This document shows positions 54,752 through 63,290 of a DNA stretch of 64,000 nucleotides, in pieces. Each line of letters opens with the position of its first letter. The first letter of the stretch is position 1. The notes under the pieces are model-generated. The model ran no database searches and was not told the DNA's origin. It worked only from the letters and a program-made list of their open reading frames with translations. The stretch spans positions 43,428 to 107,427 of the forward strand of contig NZ_JASD01000002.1 in NCBI RefSeq assembly GCF_000622385.1. The letters run 5' to 3'. This DNA is from Sulfitobacter noctilucicola (GTDB lineage: Bacteria; Pseudomonadota; Alphaproteobacteria; Rhodobacterales; Rhodobacteraceae). The translations under genes were made by a program, and so were the position numbers.

Positions 54752-55231
54752 TCAGGTGTCCGAGGGGATCAGCGGCGCTTCATTAGGGTTCAGACGCCAG
54801 ACAGAGAAGTTGAGAGCGGCGGCGACAGTGACCCAAACAAGGTACGGCACGAATGCGGCACCGGCCCAAAAGTCGAGCTGAAAATGCGTCCATGTGCACC
54901 CCGCAACAGCAATCCAGAGCGGAGCCATCACAGCCAGTGCCCCCTTCAGCCGCCGAAGCCCGAAAAAAACCGGCGTCCACAATGTCGCAAAGGACGTCTG
55001 CATCGCCCAGAACGCCATCGCGTAGGCGTTGCCCTCCAACACAGCAACACGTGCACCCGCAAAGGAGATCAGCAAATAGATTGAGGTCCAGACCACCGGA
55101 AACATCCAGTCCGGCGGGGTCCAGTCAGGTTTCTCAAGGCGCCGATACCATGCGCCCGGCTGAAACACCGCACCGGTCGCGCCCGCAGCGCAACACGCCA
55201 GAAGGAAGAGTGCAAACAAGTAGAAGTTCAT
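54752..55231 (-). CDS. tspO: TspO/MBR tryptophan-rich sensory protein
   Basis: 159 residues, five membrane helices. WYRRLEKPDWTPPDWMFPVV and WTPVFFGLRRLKGAL are classic TspO motifs. It negatively modulates photosynthesis gene expression in Rhodobacter, probably via tetrapyrroles. It stands in its usual place next to crtB, and converges with crtC. Confidence 0.93.
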   Translation of the reverse strand: MNFYLFALFLLACCAAGATGAVFQPGAWYRRLEKPDWTPPDWMFPVVWTSIYLLISFAGARVAVLEGNAYAMAFWAMQTSFATLWTPVFFGLRRLKGALAVMAPLWIAVAGCTWTHFQLDFWAGAAFVPYLVWVTVAAALNFSVWRLNPNEAPLIPSDT

Positions 55232-55251
55232 AACCGCATCCTGACGCGGCT

Positions 55252-56274
55252 CTATTCAGCCGCTATTTGAGAAGACTGAGACCGCGCGTCCAAATCAGAC
55301 AACACATCCAGAAGCGCCGCCGTGCGCCCTTGAGTTGCGCCTCTTTGCACGTTCGCTGCCGCCTCTACCAGAAAGCGGACTTCAGGCAAAGGGGCCGCAT
55401 AGATCACCGGCGATTGCGGCAGGACCATTGTACCGGCCGCACGCAATCCTGCCTGCATGACCCACCCGAGCTTTTGCCATTTGGATGTATGCGCCCGAAG
55501 GGTGATTGAATCGTAGCCATTGCGCCGCACACAACCGCCAATCCCCGAATAGACGTAACGCGCAGCATAGATACCTGACCGCGCCTGCAGTGGCAGCGCC
55601 GAAATACCGGCCTCCGAACGCAGATAAAGCCTGCGCGCTTCCGCAAGCAACCGGCGCACCATCCGCCGTGTCTCGATCGTCGCGCTGTCCTGCTGCAAAA
55701 ACTCATCCGGCGAGAGACCTGCTTGGGCAATCCAGTCGAGCGGCAGATAGAGCCGCCCTGCCCTTGCGTCCTCTCCTACATCCCGCGCGATGTTGGTCAG
55801 TTGCATGGCGACGCCCAGATCACAGGCACGCGCCAGTGCATCCGCATCGCGCACCCGCATCAGCACACACATCATCGCCCCAACCGCAGAGGCAACGCGC
55901 GCGCTATAGTCTGTAACGCCTGACAGGGTCTGATAGCGCCGCTCTGCCGCATCCCAAGCCAACCCTTCCAAAAGCGCTTCGGGCAAGGCGCGCGGCATTT
56001 CGAATTCTTCTATGATGGCGGCAAAAGCGCGATCTTCCGGCGCGTTGCGCGGACGGCCAGCATAAGCGTCATCGAGCCGGTCGCGCAATGACAGAACAGC
56101 CCGCGCTTTGTGATTGCCTTCATCGACTTCGTCATCGGCAAGCCGGCAGAACGCATAAAGTGCCAGCGCAGGATCACGCACTTTGGCAGGCAGCAATCTA
56201 GACGCCGTATGAAACGAAAGCGACCCTGTTCGGATCACCGACCGGCAATGGTCCATATCGTCAGCGCGGATCAT
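55252..56274 (-). CDS. crtB: Phytoene synthase CrtB
   Basis: 340 residues, squalene/phytoene synthase family: YAFCRLADDEVDEG near residue 40 and the second Asp motif MQLTNIARDVGEDARAGRL. It condenses two GGPP to phytoene. ATGA overlap with crtI. Confidence 0.94.
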   Translation of the reverse strand: MIRADDMDHCRSVIRTGSLSFHTASRLLPAKVRDPALALYAFCRLADDEVDEGNHKARAVLSLRDRLDDAYAGRPRNAPEDRAFAAIIEEFEMPRALPEALLEGLAWDAAERRYQTLSGVTDYSARVASAVGAMMCVLMRVRDADALARACDLGVAMQLTNIARDVGEDARAGRLYLPLDWIAQAGLSPDEFLQQDSATIETRRMVRRLLAEARRLYLRSEAGISALPLQARSGIYAARYVYSGIGGCVRRNGYDSITLRAHTSKWQKLGWVMQAGLRAAGTMVLPQSPVIYAAPLPEVRFLVEAAANVQRGATQGRTAALLDVLSDLDARSQSSQIAAE

Positions 56275-57797
56275 TCTGCGGCCATGCGTGATTGTGCTGC
56301 GCGAACAGGCGCATCAGGCACGAGCTTCCCCAGAACTTCGGCACTTGATACGACCCCCGGCAACCCCGCACCGGGATGGGTTCCTGCGCCAACCAGATAA
56401 AGCCCCCGCGCCTCTTCGCTGACGTTGTGCGGTCTGAACCAGGCCGATTGCAGTATGCGCGGCTCAAGCGAAAACCCCGCGCCATGAGGCGACAGATAAC
56501 GATCCCGAAAGGTTTCCGGAGTAAAGACAAGCTCGGTTGTGATCCGCTCCCGAAAGCCCGGCATCATGCCCTCAAGAACCGCCGCCACTTTCTCGCGGTA
56601 AATTGCTTCCTCACGCTCCCAGTCCACCGCATCTTTCCATCCCAGATGCGGAACCGGCGACAGAATATAAAATGTATCATCACCTTCTGGCGCAGCTGTC
56701 GGGTCCGTCACAGAGGGGCGATGCACATAAAGGCTCATATCATCAGATAGCTTTCCCTTGATGAAAATGTCCCGCAGCAGACCTTTGAATCGTGGACCGT
56801 TCTGGATCGTGTGATGCCCTAGATCAGGCCACATTTCAGCGGTGCCTTTCGTCCCGAAATACCAGACATACAGACCCATCGACCACCGCCGCTTGCGGAG
56901 CTTTTGCACCGTCCAGCGGCGTTTGGCATGGTTGCGTAGCAAATGGTCATAGGTGTATCCCGCATCCGCATTGCTGATGACGACGTCAGCATCCAGCTGT
57001 GTGCCGTCGCTCAGGCGTACACCTTTTGCGGCACCGTCCTCGACCAGGATCTCATCAACATTCGTCTCATGCCGGATAACGCCGCCTTGCCCGCGGACGA
57101 CATCGGCCATCGCATCGGCAATCGCCTGTACACCGCCCATGGCATAATGCACGCCGTACTCTTTTTCGAGATGCGCGACGAGCGCGTACATAGAAGTGAC
57201 ATGCGCAGGGTCGCCACCTATGAACAGCGGATGAAACGACAACGCCATCCGCAAGCGTTCGTCTTTCACACGCGCCGCTGCCAACCCGTAGATCGATCTG
57301 TCAGCCCGCAGGGCGGCAAATTTTGGCAGGACCTTTATCGTCTCCCACAACCGATGCATCGGTTTGGCGACCATACCCTCGAACCCGACAACATATCGGG
57401 CGCGGGAATCCTTCAGGAACCGCTTGTATCCTTTCAGATCGGTCGGACTGACTTTACTGACCTCGGCAAACATCTTTTCATCGTCACACGACGCCTTGAA
57501 GGATGTACCGTCCGGCCATCGCACCTCGTAGAACGGATCAAGCGGTCGCAGATCAACATCCTTATGAAAGTCACGCCCGCAGGCTTTCCAAAGACCCTCG
57601 AAAACGTGCGGGACCGTCACGATTGTCGGGCCTAAATCAAACCGGTGTCCGTTTTGCGTAATTGAAGAACCGCGCCCGCCCGCGCGATCAAGTCGGTCCA
57701 ATACCGTAACGCTATAGCCCTTAGCACCCAATCGCATCGCCGCGGCCAGCCCGCCAAGGCCGGCACCAATAACAATCGCGTGGGATAGGTTTTGCAT
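56271..57797 (-). CDS. crtI: Phytoene desaturase CrtI
   Basis: 508 residues, FAD-dependent desaturase: AIVIGAGLGGLAAAMRLGAK, GPTIVTVPHVFE and the C-terminal LYLVGAGTHPGAGLPGVV. It makes neurosporene in three steps. The start 57797 has AGGA 8 bases before; ATG 57806 is possible. Divergent from crtA. Confidence 0.95.
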   Translation of the reverse strand: MQNLSHAIVIGAGLGGLAAAMRLGAKGYSVTVLDRLDRAGGRGSSITQNGHRFDLGPTIVTVPHVFEGLWKACGRDFHKDVDLRPLDPFYEVRWPDGTSFKASCDDEKMFAEVSKVSPTDLKGYKRFLKDSRARYVVGFEGMVAKPMHRLWETIKVLPKFAALRADRSIYGLAAARVKDERLRMALSFHPLFIGGDPAHVTSMYALVAHLEKEYGVHYAMGGVQAIADAMADVVRGQGGVIRHETNVDEILVEDGAAKGVRLSDGTQLDADVVISNADAGYTYDHLLRNHAKRRWTVQKLRKRRWSMGLYVWYFGTKGTAEMWPDLGHHTIQNGPRFKGLLRDIFIKGKLSDDMSLYVHRPSVTDPTAAPEGDDTFYILSPVPHLGWKDAVDWEREEAIYREKVAAVLEGMMPGFRERITTELVFTPETFRDRYLSPHGAGFSLEPRILQSAWFRPHNVSEEARGLYLVGAGTHPGAGLPGVVSSAEVLGKLVPDAPVRAAQSRMAAE

Positions 57798-57832
57798 GAG
57801 ACTCATCCTGTCAGGTGAATTAAGCGTACTAC

Positions 57833-57850
57833 TGTCTAGTTTAGTTTACA
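57833..57850. promoter_or_regulatory. PpsR/CrtJ site on the crtI side
   Basis: TGTCTAGTTTAGTTTACA, TGT-N12-ACA, 27 bases upstream of the crtI start region. Confidence 0.7.
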
Positions 57851-57888
57851 ACATTCCTGTCGAACCCCTTCCCAAATGCGGCCCAAAG

Positions 57889-57906
57889 TGTAAGCTTGAT
57901 CTGACA
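57889..57906. promoter_or_regulatory. PpsR/CrtJ site on the crtA side
   Basis: TGTAAGCTTGATCTGACA, TGT-N12-ACA, 20 bases before the crtA start. It is 38 bases from the crtI-side site, so the two may act by looping. Confidence 0.7.
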
Positions 57907-57926
57907 GCCAAGGGGACTCGTTTTCA

Positions 57927-58631
57927 GTGAATCAGGTGGTCAGCCTAAGTTTTTACCGCTTTGACAGCGTGATGGCGCGGACGTGGGCCTTCGCGATGAT
58001 GGGGCTTGCGCGGCCCGTCCTGGCACGTATCCCCGAGATCGGTTTTTGGAAACTTTGCGGATCGGGGTCCGGTGAGGGCTTTAATCTCAGGCCGAACATC
58101 AACGTATTTGCCATCCTCACAACCTGGCCTGATCTCGAAATCGCCCAGCGTATTCAAGGTACCCACAATCTGTTTGCACGTTACCGCAAGTGCGCCGCCG
58201 AAAGCTGGACCGTCTATCTCAACACCGACAGCGTCCGGGGCCAATGGTCAGGCACCATGCCTTTCAATGCAGCACCCGATACCCACAAAGGCCCACTCGC
58301 AATCCTAACGCGGGCAAGCGTGAAGCCGCGAACAATGGCGCGCTTTTGGGGGCGCGTACCCGACATTTCCAACGTCATCGGGAATGATCCGAACGTTTTG
58401 TTCAAGATTGGTATCGGCGACGTGCCGCTTTTGCATCAGGTCACGTTTTCGATCTGGCCGGACGCCGCTAGTATGAGTGCATTCGCGCGGACGGGGCCAC
58501 ATGCGGACGCTATCCGAAGCGTACGGCAAGAAGACTGGTTCCGCGAAGAACTCTACGCCCGCTTCACGCTCATTGACGATGAAGGCACGTGGGGCGGTGA
58601 ATCCCCTCTCAAACCGATAGAGGTCTTATGA
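57927..58631 (+). CDS. crtA: Spheroidene monooxygenase CrtA
   Basis: 234 residues, spheroidene monooxygenase family: SLSFYRFDSVMARTWAFAMM and VLFKIGIGDVPLLHQVTFSI with SVRQEDWFREELYARF at the end. It adds the 2-keto group giving spheroidenone, the typical red carotenoid of aerobic phototrophs. GTG start with GGGGA upstream. ATGA overlap with bchI. Confidence 0.93.
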   Translation: MNQVVSLSFYRFDSVMARTWAFAMMGLARPVLARIPEIGFWKLCGSGSGEGFNLRPNINVFAILTTWPDLEIAQRIQGTHNLFARYRKCAAESWTVYLNTDSVRGQWSGTMPFNAAPDTHKGPLAILTRASVKPRTMARFWGRVPDISNVIGNDPNVLFKIGIGDVPLLHQVTFSIWPDAASMSAFARTGPHADAIRSVRQEDWFREELYARFTLIDDEGTWGGESPLKPIEVL

Positions 58632-59632
58632 AAAACCCCTTCCCTTTCTCCGCGATTGTCGGCCAGACCGAGATGAAACAAGCTATGCTCTTGACTGCAA
58701 TTGATCCGTCAATCGGCGGTGTGCTGGTGTTTGGCGATCGTGGTACCGGCAAATCAACCGCCGTCCGCGCCCTTGCCGCCCTGCTCCCCCCGATCAAGGC
58801 GGTCAAAGCTTGCCCGGTGAACAGCGAAACGTTCAAAGACTGCCCCGACTGGGCGAACGTCACCGGCAACGCAACCCACAAAATTCCAACGCCTGTTGTC
58901 GATTTGCCGCTGGGTGCCTCCGAAGACCGCGTGACCGGCGCATTGGACATAGAAAAGGCTCTGACACGGGGCGAAAAGGCGTTTCAACCCGGTTTGCTAG
59001 CGGCTGCCAATCGTGGATATCTTTATATCGATGAGGTGAACCTGCTTGAGGATCACATCGTTGATCTGCTGCTCGATGTCGCCCAATCAGGCGAGAACGT
59101 CATTGAGCGTGAAGGCTTGTCTATCCGCCATGCTGCGCGCTTTGTGCTCGTTGGCTCCGGCAATCCCGAGGAGGGTGAGCTACGGCCGCAATTGCTCGAC
59201 CGGTTCGGTCTTTCTGTAGATGTGACCTCCCCCAACGATATTTCAGAGCGGGTAGAGGTCATCAAACGGCGCGATGCATTCGAGAATGACAACGCAGCCT
59301 TCATGCTGCGCTGGCAAGCCGAGGACGCCGCCTTGCGCGACCAGATACTGGCCGCCCGAAAGGCCCTGAAAAAGCTGAAGACGCCGGAAACCACTCTGCA
59401 TGATGTGGCCAAGTTGTGCATAAAACTCGGCTCTGATGGGCTCAGGGGGGAGCTGACACTCCTGAAGACTGCCAGAGCTTACGCGGCCCTGCGAAACGAT
59501 ACCGCTCTGACCCGCGCCCATATTCGCGATATCGCCCCCATGGCTCTGCGCCACAGGTTGCGCCGCGATCCGCTGGACGAGGCTGGTTCGGGTACACGCG
59601 TGGTGCGCATTGTCGAGGATGTGTTGGGGTGA
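58628..59632 (+). CDS. bchI: Magnesium chelatase ATPase subunit BchI
   Basis: 334 residues, AAA+ ATPase: Walker A FGDRGTGKSTAVRAL near residue 38, Walker B YLYIDEVNLL, sensor region GSGNPEEGELRPQLLDRFGL. With BchD and BchH (not in window) it inserts magnesium into protoporphyrin IX. ATGA overlaps on both sides. Confidence 0.96.
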   Translation: MKNPFPFSAIVGQTEMKQAMLLTAIDPSIGGVLVFGDRGTGKSTAVRALAALLPPIKAVKACPVNSETFKDCPDWANVTGNATHKIPTPVVDLPLGASEDRVTGALDIEKALTRGEKAFQPGLLAAANRGYLYIDEVNLLEDHIVDLLLDVAQSGENVIEREGLSIRHAARFVLVGSGNPEEGELRPQLLDRFGLSVDVTSPNDISERVEVIKRRDAFENDNAAFMLRWQAEDAALRDQILAARKALKKLKTPETTLHDVAKLCIKLGSDGLRGELTLLKTARAYAALRNDTALTRAHIRDIAPMALRHRLRRDPLDEAGSGTRVVRIVEDVLG

Positions 59633-61275
59633 CCCCATGGGAACGCGCCACCCTTGCCCTCACGCTGCTCAGGATTGATCCCGAAGGTCTTGGCGGCATT
59701 GTCCTGCACGCCCGCGCCGGCCCTGTTAGGGACGCATTTGTTGCGCTGCTACCCGCCACATCCATGCGCCTGCACCCCTCAATGTCGCAAGAGACACTCA
59801 CCGGCGGCATCGATGTGGCTGCAAGCCTCACGGATGGCACACTTGCCCGTCAACGAGGCCTGCTGGACAGATCACATTCCGGATTTGTATTGACCATGGC
59901 TGAACGCGCCTCCCCGCTTTTGTCAAACGTTCTGGCTGGTACGTTGGATTGTGGCAGCGGAAACTGGGTTGTCGCCCTGGACGAGCATACCGAAGGCGAG
60001 GACCCACCGCCTGCTGCATTGACTGACAGGCTCGCGTTTTCCGTCTCGTTGCAAGATACGAGCCTGCGAGAGATATCCGAGATACAAGACATCAAACTGC
60101 CTTCGCGAAGGATCACGGTCCACGCGTCGGATCATATTGTCGAAGACTTGGTAACCCTTGCTGTCAGCCTTGGCATCACAAGCCTGCGCGCGCCCTCATT
60201 TGCACTTTCTGCCGCGAAGGCAAATGCGGCTCTAAACAGGCGGAATTTTGTAGCGCCAGAAGATATTGCGGTCGCGGCTGAACTGGTCCTTGCACCCCGC
60301 GCCACCCGCTTTCCTGAACAGCCACAGGAAGAAGCAATCCAAGACACAGCTCGGTCAGAGCAACCGGAGGATGATGCAACGACCGATCAGTCGGGCAGCG
60401 CGACAATTCCGCAAGACATCATCTTGCAGGCTGTACTCGCGGCACTACCCCCTGACATCCTGAAAAAAGCAGGCTCTAATCAGACTAAAAGCGGCACAGG
60501 AAGCGGTTCCGGAAACAAGCAGATAGGCAACAGACGCGGACGACCCCTCCCCGCCCGTGATGCAGGAACACGGCCACCCGATGCGCGGATTGATCTTGTG
60601 TCAACACTGCGGGCTTGCATTCCTTGGCAGATGCTACGCCGCAAAAACCAGCCCGAACGTCTGGGGCCGATCATTTTCCCAACTGACCTACGCTTCAAAC
60701 GATACGAAGACCTGTCTGACAGGGTCCTTGTTTTTGCTGTGGATGCGTCCGGATCAGCCGCCCTCGCCCGTCTTTCAGAAGCGAAAGGGGCCGTTGAGCT
60801 ATTGCTGGCCGAAGCATACGCCCGCCGGGATCACGTTGCGCTGATATCTTTCCGTGGCGATAGCGCAGAAGTTCTTTTGCCGCCTACGCGATCTTTAGTA
60901 CAGACAAAGCGACGTTTGGCGGCGTTGCCTGGCGGGGGCGGAACGCCCCTCGCAAACGGTCTGAAGTGCGGATTAGAGACTGCTATGACTGTAAAGCGCA
61001 AGGGGCTGAGCCCGGTGATCGTTTTACTTACGGACGGCCGGGCCAACGTCGCGCTTGATGGAACCCCCGACCGCCACAAGGCTGGTCTGGACGCGAAAAC
61101 GATCGCTGCACAAATTGCGGCACAGAACATCGACAGCATCGTGATTGATACCGGCAAACGACCTGACCGCAGCCTGAACGATTTAGCCCTGTCCCTGCGG
61201 GGACGGTATGTATCTTTACCCCGTGCAGATGCGCAAAGCCTCTCCGCGACGGTTAACCGCGCTCTCGATAGCTGA
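59629..61275 (+). CDS. bchD: Magnesium chelatase subunit BchD
   Basis: 548 residues. A degenerate AAA+ N-terminal part is followed by an acidic, Gln/Asp-rich linker (about 220-300) and a C-terminal von Willebrand A domain with MIDAS residues in VDASGSAAL, GGGTPLANGL and LLTDGRANV. It docks BchI rings to BchH. A normal but slightly short member. Confidence 0.94.
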   Translation: MTPWERATLALTLLRIDPEGLGGIVLHARAGPVRDAFVALLPATSMRLHPSMSQETLTGGIDVAASLTDGTLARQRGLLDRSHSGFVLTMAERASPLLSNVLAGTLDCGSGNWVVALDEHTEGEDPPPAALTDRLAFSVSLQDTSLREISEIQDIKLPSRRITVHASDHIVEDLVTLAVSLGITSLRAPSFALSAAKANAALNRRNFVAPEDIAVAAELVLAPRATRFPEQPQEEAIQDTARSEQPEDDATTDQSGSATIPQDIILQAVLAALPPDILKKAGSNQTKSGTGSGSGNKQIGNRRGRPLPARDAGTRPPDARIDLVSTLRACIPWQMLRRKNQPERLGPIIFPTDLRFKRYEDLSDRVLVFAVDASGSAALARLSEAKGAVELLLAEAYARRDHVALISFRGDSAEVLLPPTRSLVQTKRRLAALPGGGGTPLANGLKCGLETAMTVKRKGLSPVIVLLTDGRANVALDGTPDRHKAGLDAKTIAAQIAAQNIDSIVIDTGKRPDRSLNDLALSLRGRYVSLPRADAQSLSATVNRALDS

Positions 61276-61278
61276 CCC

Positions 61279-62142
61279 ATGGACTGGGACAAACATTCGG
61301 GCCATTGGCCCCACGCGCAACACTCCAAATTCATCCTGTGCAAACCGCACCGCTGGCACGTGCAAGAGATGGGCGAAGGTCCGCTGTTGTTGCTTTTGCA
61401 TGGTGCGGGCGGAGGCGTGCAGAGCTGGCGACACCTGATGCCGCTCCTTGCGAAGAACTATCGCGTGATTGCGATGGATTTACCGGGTCAGGGGTTCACA
61501 AAATGTGGCGCACAACAACGACTGGGGCTCATTCCAATAGCTCAGGACATTTCAAAACTTTGTGCAGATCAGGAGTGGGTTCCGGCAGCGATCATAGGGC
61601 ATTCCGCTGGGGGTGCACTGGCGCTGCAAATGGCACAAGACATGACCCCTGCCCCTCCAGTTATCGGCATCAACGCGGCTCTGGGAAATTTCAAAGGCCT
61701 TGCGGGACTTCTATTTCCGCTTATTGCCAAGGCTCTTGCGATGACGCCCATGGTGGCACGGTTTTTCACGGCATCCACCTCCCGTAGCGGGTCAATCAAA
61801 CGACTGATTGAGGGAACCGGCTCAACGTTACCGGATGAAGACCTGATTTGGTATCAAGCGTTGATCGGTGACGCCGGACATGTCGACGGGACCCTTGGCA
61901 TGATGGCGCAATGGAACCTCGATCCCCTATTGCGGAAGCTGCATCAGCACCCCTCTGAAACTCTGCTAATCGTTGGCGATAGGGACAAAGCGGTTCCCCC
62001 CTCCACGTCGTTGGAATGTGCGGGGATCATGCCTGCCGCCGAGGTTGTGACCCTGCCGGAACTGGGCCACCTCGCCCATGAAGAGGACGCAGGGACCGTC
62101 CTGACCCCGATCTTGGCGTTTCTTCAGCAGAAAATTCGCTAA
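61279..62142 (+). CDS. bchO: BchO, alpha/beta hydrolase of Mg-chelation operon
   Basis: 287 residues: LLLLHGAGGGVQSWRHLMPL, nucleophile motif IGHSAGGALA, and late His in LGHLAHEE. BchO is found after bchID in most purple phototrophs; its precise reaction is unsettled. It is the last gene of crtA-bchIDO and converges with repB. Confidence 0.92.
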   Translation: MDWDKHSGHWPHAQHSKFILCKPHRWHVQEMGEGPLLLLLHGAGGGVQSWRHLMPLLAKNYRVIAMDLPGQGFTKCGAQQRLGLIPIAQDISKLCADQEWVPAAIIGHSAGGALALQMAQDMTPAPPVIGINAALGNFKGLAGLLFPLIAKALAMTPMVARFFTASTSRSGSIKRLIEGTGSTLPDEDLIWYQALIGDAGHVDGTLGMMAQWNLDPLLRKLHQHPSETLLIVGDRDKAVPPSTSLECAGIMPAAEVVTLPELGHLAHEEDAGTVLTPILAFLQQKIR

Positions 62143-62165
62143 GATATTGAAATAAATTAGGAAAG

Positions 62166-62193
62166 CTGCTCTGTCCCCGCGGGGACAGAGCAG
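62166..62193. repeat. Perfect palindrome, candidate partition site
   Basis: 28-base perfect palindrome with core CTGTCCCCGCGGGGACAG at 62171-62188, just after the repB stop. The identical 18-base core recurs inside repB (63187-63204). Palindromes shared in and around repAB genes are the usual ParB-binding anchors of Rhodobacterales plasmids. It could also act as terminator between bchO and repB. Confidence 0.75.
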
Positions 62194-62197
62194 ATAC

Positions 62198-63268
62198 TCA
62201 ATCCAGAGCCTTCAGAAATGCCTCAACCGCCGCTTCGAGCTTTTTGCGCTCAACACCGCTGAAATCCTGCTCAAGCCGCAGCTCTATCCGGCCATCAGCG
62301 ACCGTGCATTTCGCGTCCCCACCGGGACGGTTGAGCCGGAAAGTTGTTTTGGCCGCACGCGCCTTCGGGGTCAGCGAAACTTTCTTTGCCGCCGGTGCTG
62401 CATACCGCGCCGCGAAGTCCGACAGCAATGCCTGCTCCTGCTCTGCCGTGCGTCCCTCCTCCGCACCGAGCATCCGGTTGAGCATGCTGCCGGCATCCGC
62501 ATCTTCATCCAGCCGCCGGACAAGCTGAAGCCCCAACGCGCGGGGGATCGCGTCAACGTGTCGGATCCGCCCTTCGGTCGCTGAAAGCAGCCGTACAAAA
62601 TGCTTGATATAGCTTCGCTTCTGCCTGCCTGATGAGGCGAACAAAAGCTCAACCGCGTGATCGTAGCCTTCAATATCGGATGCCTGTTTGCGGTAATTGA
62701 TCGCGAGCTGTGCCATCTCCCCAAAGGAAACACCGCGCCGCACCAGGTTTTCATCGACCATCCTGCGGTAAAGACGCAGCAGGTTTTCGCCTTTGGCGTT
62801 GATCCCCGCAGGGATGCGCGCAAATGCCTCGTCGCCGGTTTCTTCGAACAGTTCTGCGTAGGCGGTGAAACGGCGAAAACCCTGGATCAGTTCAAAAACA
62901 TCGCCGACCTGCTCAACCCTGATGGGGTTGCTCAGCCCGATCTCTTTGATCGACTGCTTGAGCTCGTCAATCTCGGGGTCACGGCCGGGTGCACGGTCGC
63001 GCACCAGCTTGTCGGTCCGGATGGCATCAAGCGGTACAAGATCGGTGATCAAACCCGCCTTCTTTAACCTTACATGCTCGTGCGCCAGCGCGTCGTTTTC
63101 CTGCCGGATGGCAGCCTCCGCCGATTGGCGGGCATTCAACGCTTCTGCATTCTCTGTGATCGCCGCCGCCATCGGGCCGCGCCGCTCTGTCCCCGCGGGG
63201 ACAGTTGCTTCTTTGGTGACATCGACTTCTTCAAAATCAATGTCGAAAACGCGTTTTTTCTTGCTCAT
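62198..63268 (-). CDS. repB: Plasmid partition protein RepB (ParB type)
   Basis: 356 residues, ParB/RepB family. ParB N-domain with DELKQSIKEIGLSNPIRVEQ and FELIQGFRRFTAYAEL (C-T-P-binding-type GFRR motif), then a helix-turn-helix region (VSFGEMAQLAINYRKQASDI) and a C-terminal dimer domain. It binds the palindromes and, with RepA, segregates the plasmid. GGAG precedes the ATG 9 bases away. It follows repA by 22 bases. Confidence 0.9.
   Translation of the reverse strand: MSKKKRVFDIDFEEVDVTKEATVPAGTERRGPMAAAITENAEALNARQSAEAAIRQENDALAHEHVRLKKAGLITDLVPLDAIRTDKLVRDRAPGRDPEIDELKQSIKEIGLSNPIRVEQVGDVFELIQGFRRFTAYAELFEETGDEAFARIPAGINAKGENLLRLYRRMVDENLVRRGVSFGEMAQLAINYRKQASDIEGYDHAVELLFASSGRQKRSYIKHFVRLLSATEGRIRHVDAIPRALGLQLVRRLDEDADAGSMLNRMLGAEEGRTAEQEQALLSDFAARYAAPAAKKVSLTPKARAAKTTFRLNRPGGDAKCTVADGRIELRLEQDFSGVERKKLEAAVEAFLKALD
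63187..63204. repeat. Second copy of the palindrome, inside repB
   Basis: CTGTCCCCGCGGGGACAG, identical to the copy at 62171-62188, within codons 22-27 of repB (encoding T-V-P-A-G-T). An embedded partition site inside its own ParB gene allows self-marking of the locus. Confidence 0.75.
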
Positions 63269-63290
63269 GCCTTATACTCCCCAACCTTGC

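Noticed and set aside
62166..62193. Reading the palindrome simply as an intrinsic terminator
   Set aside because: No T-run follows on either strand and an exact copy sits inside repB, so a protein-binding site explains both copies better.
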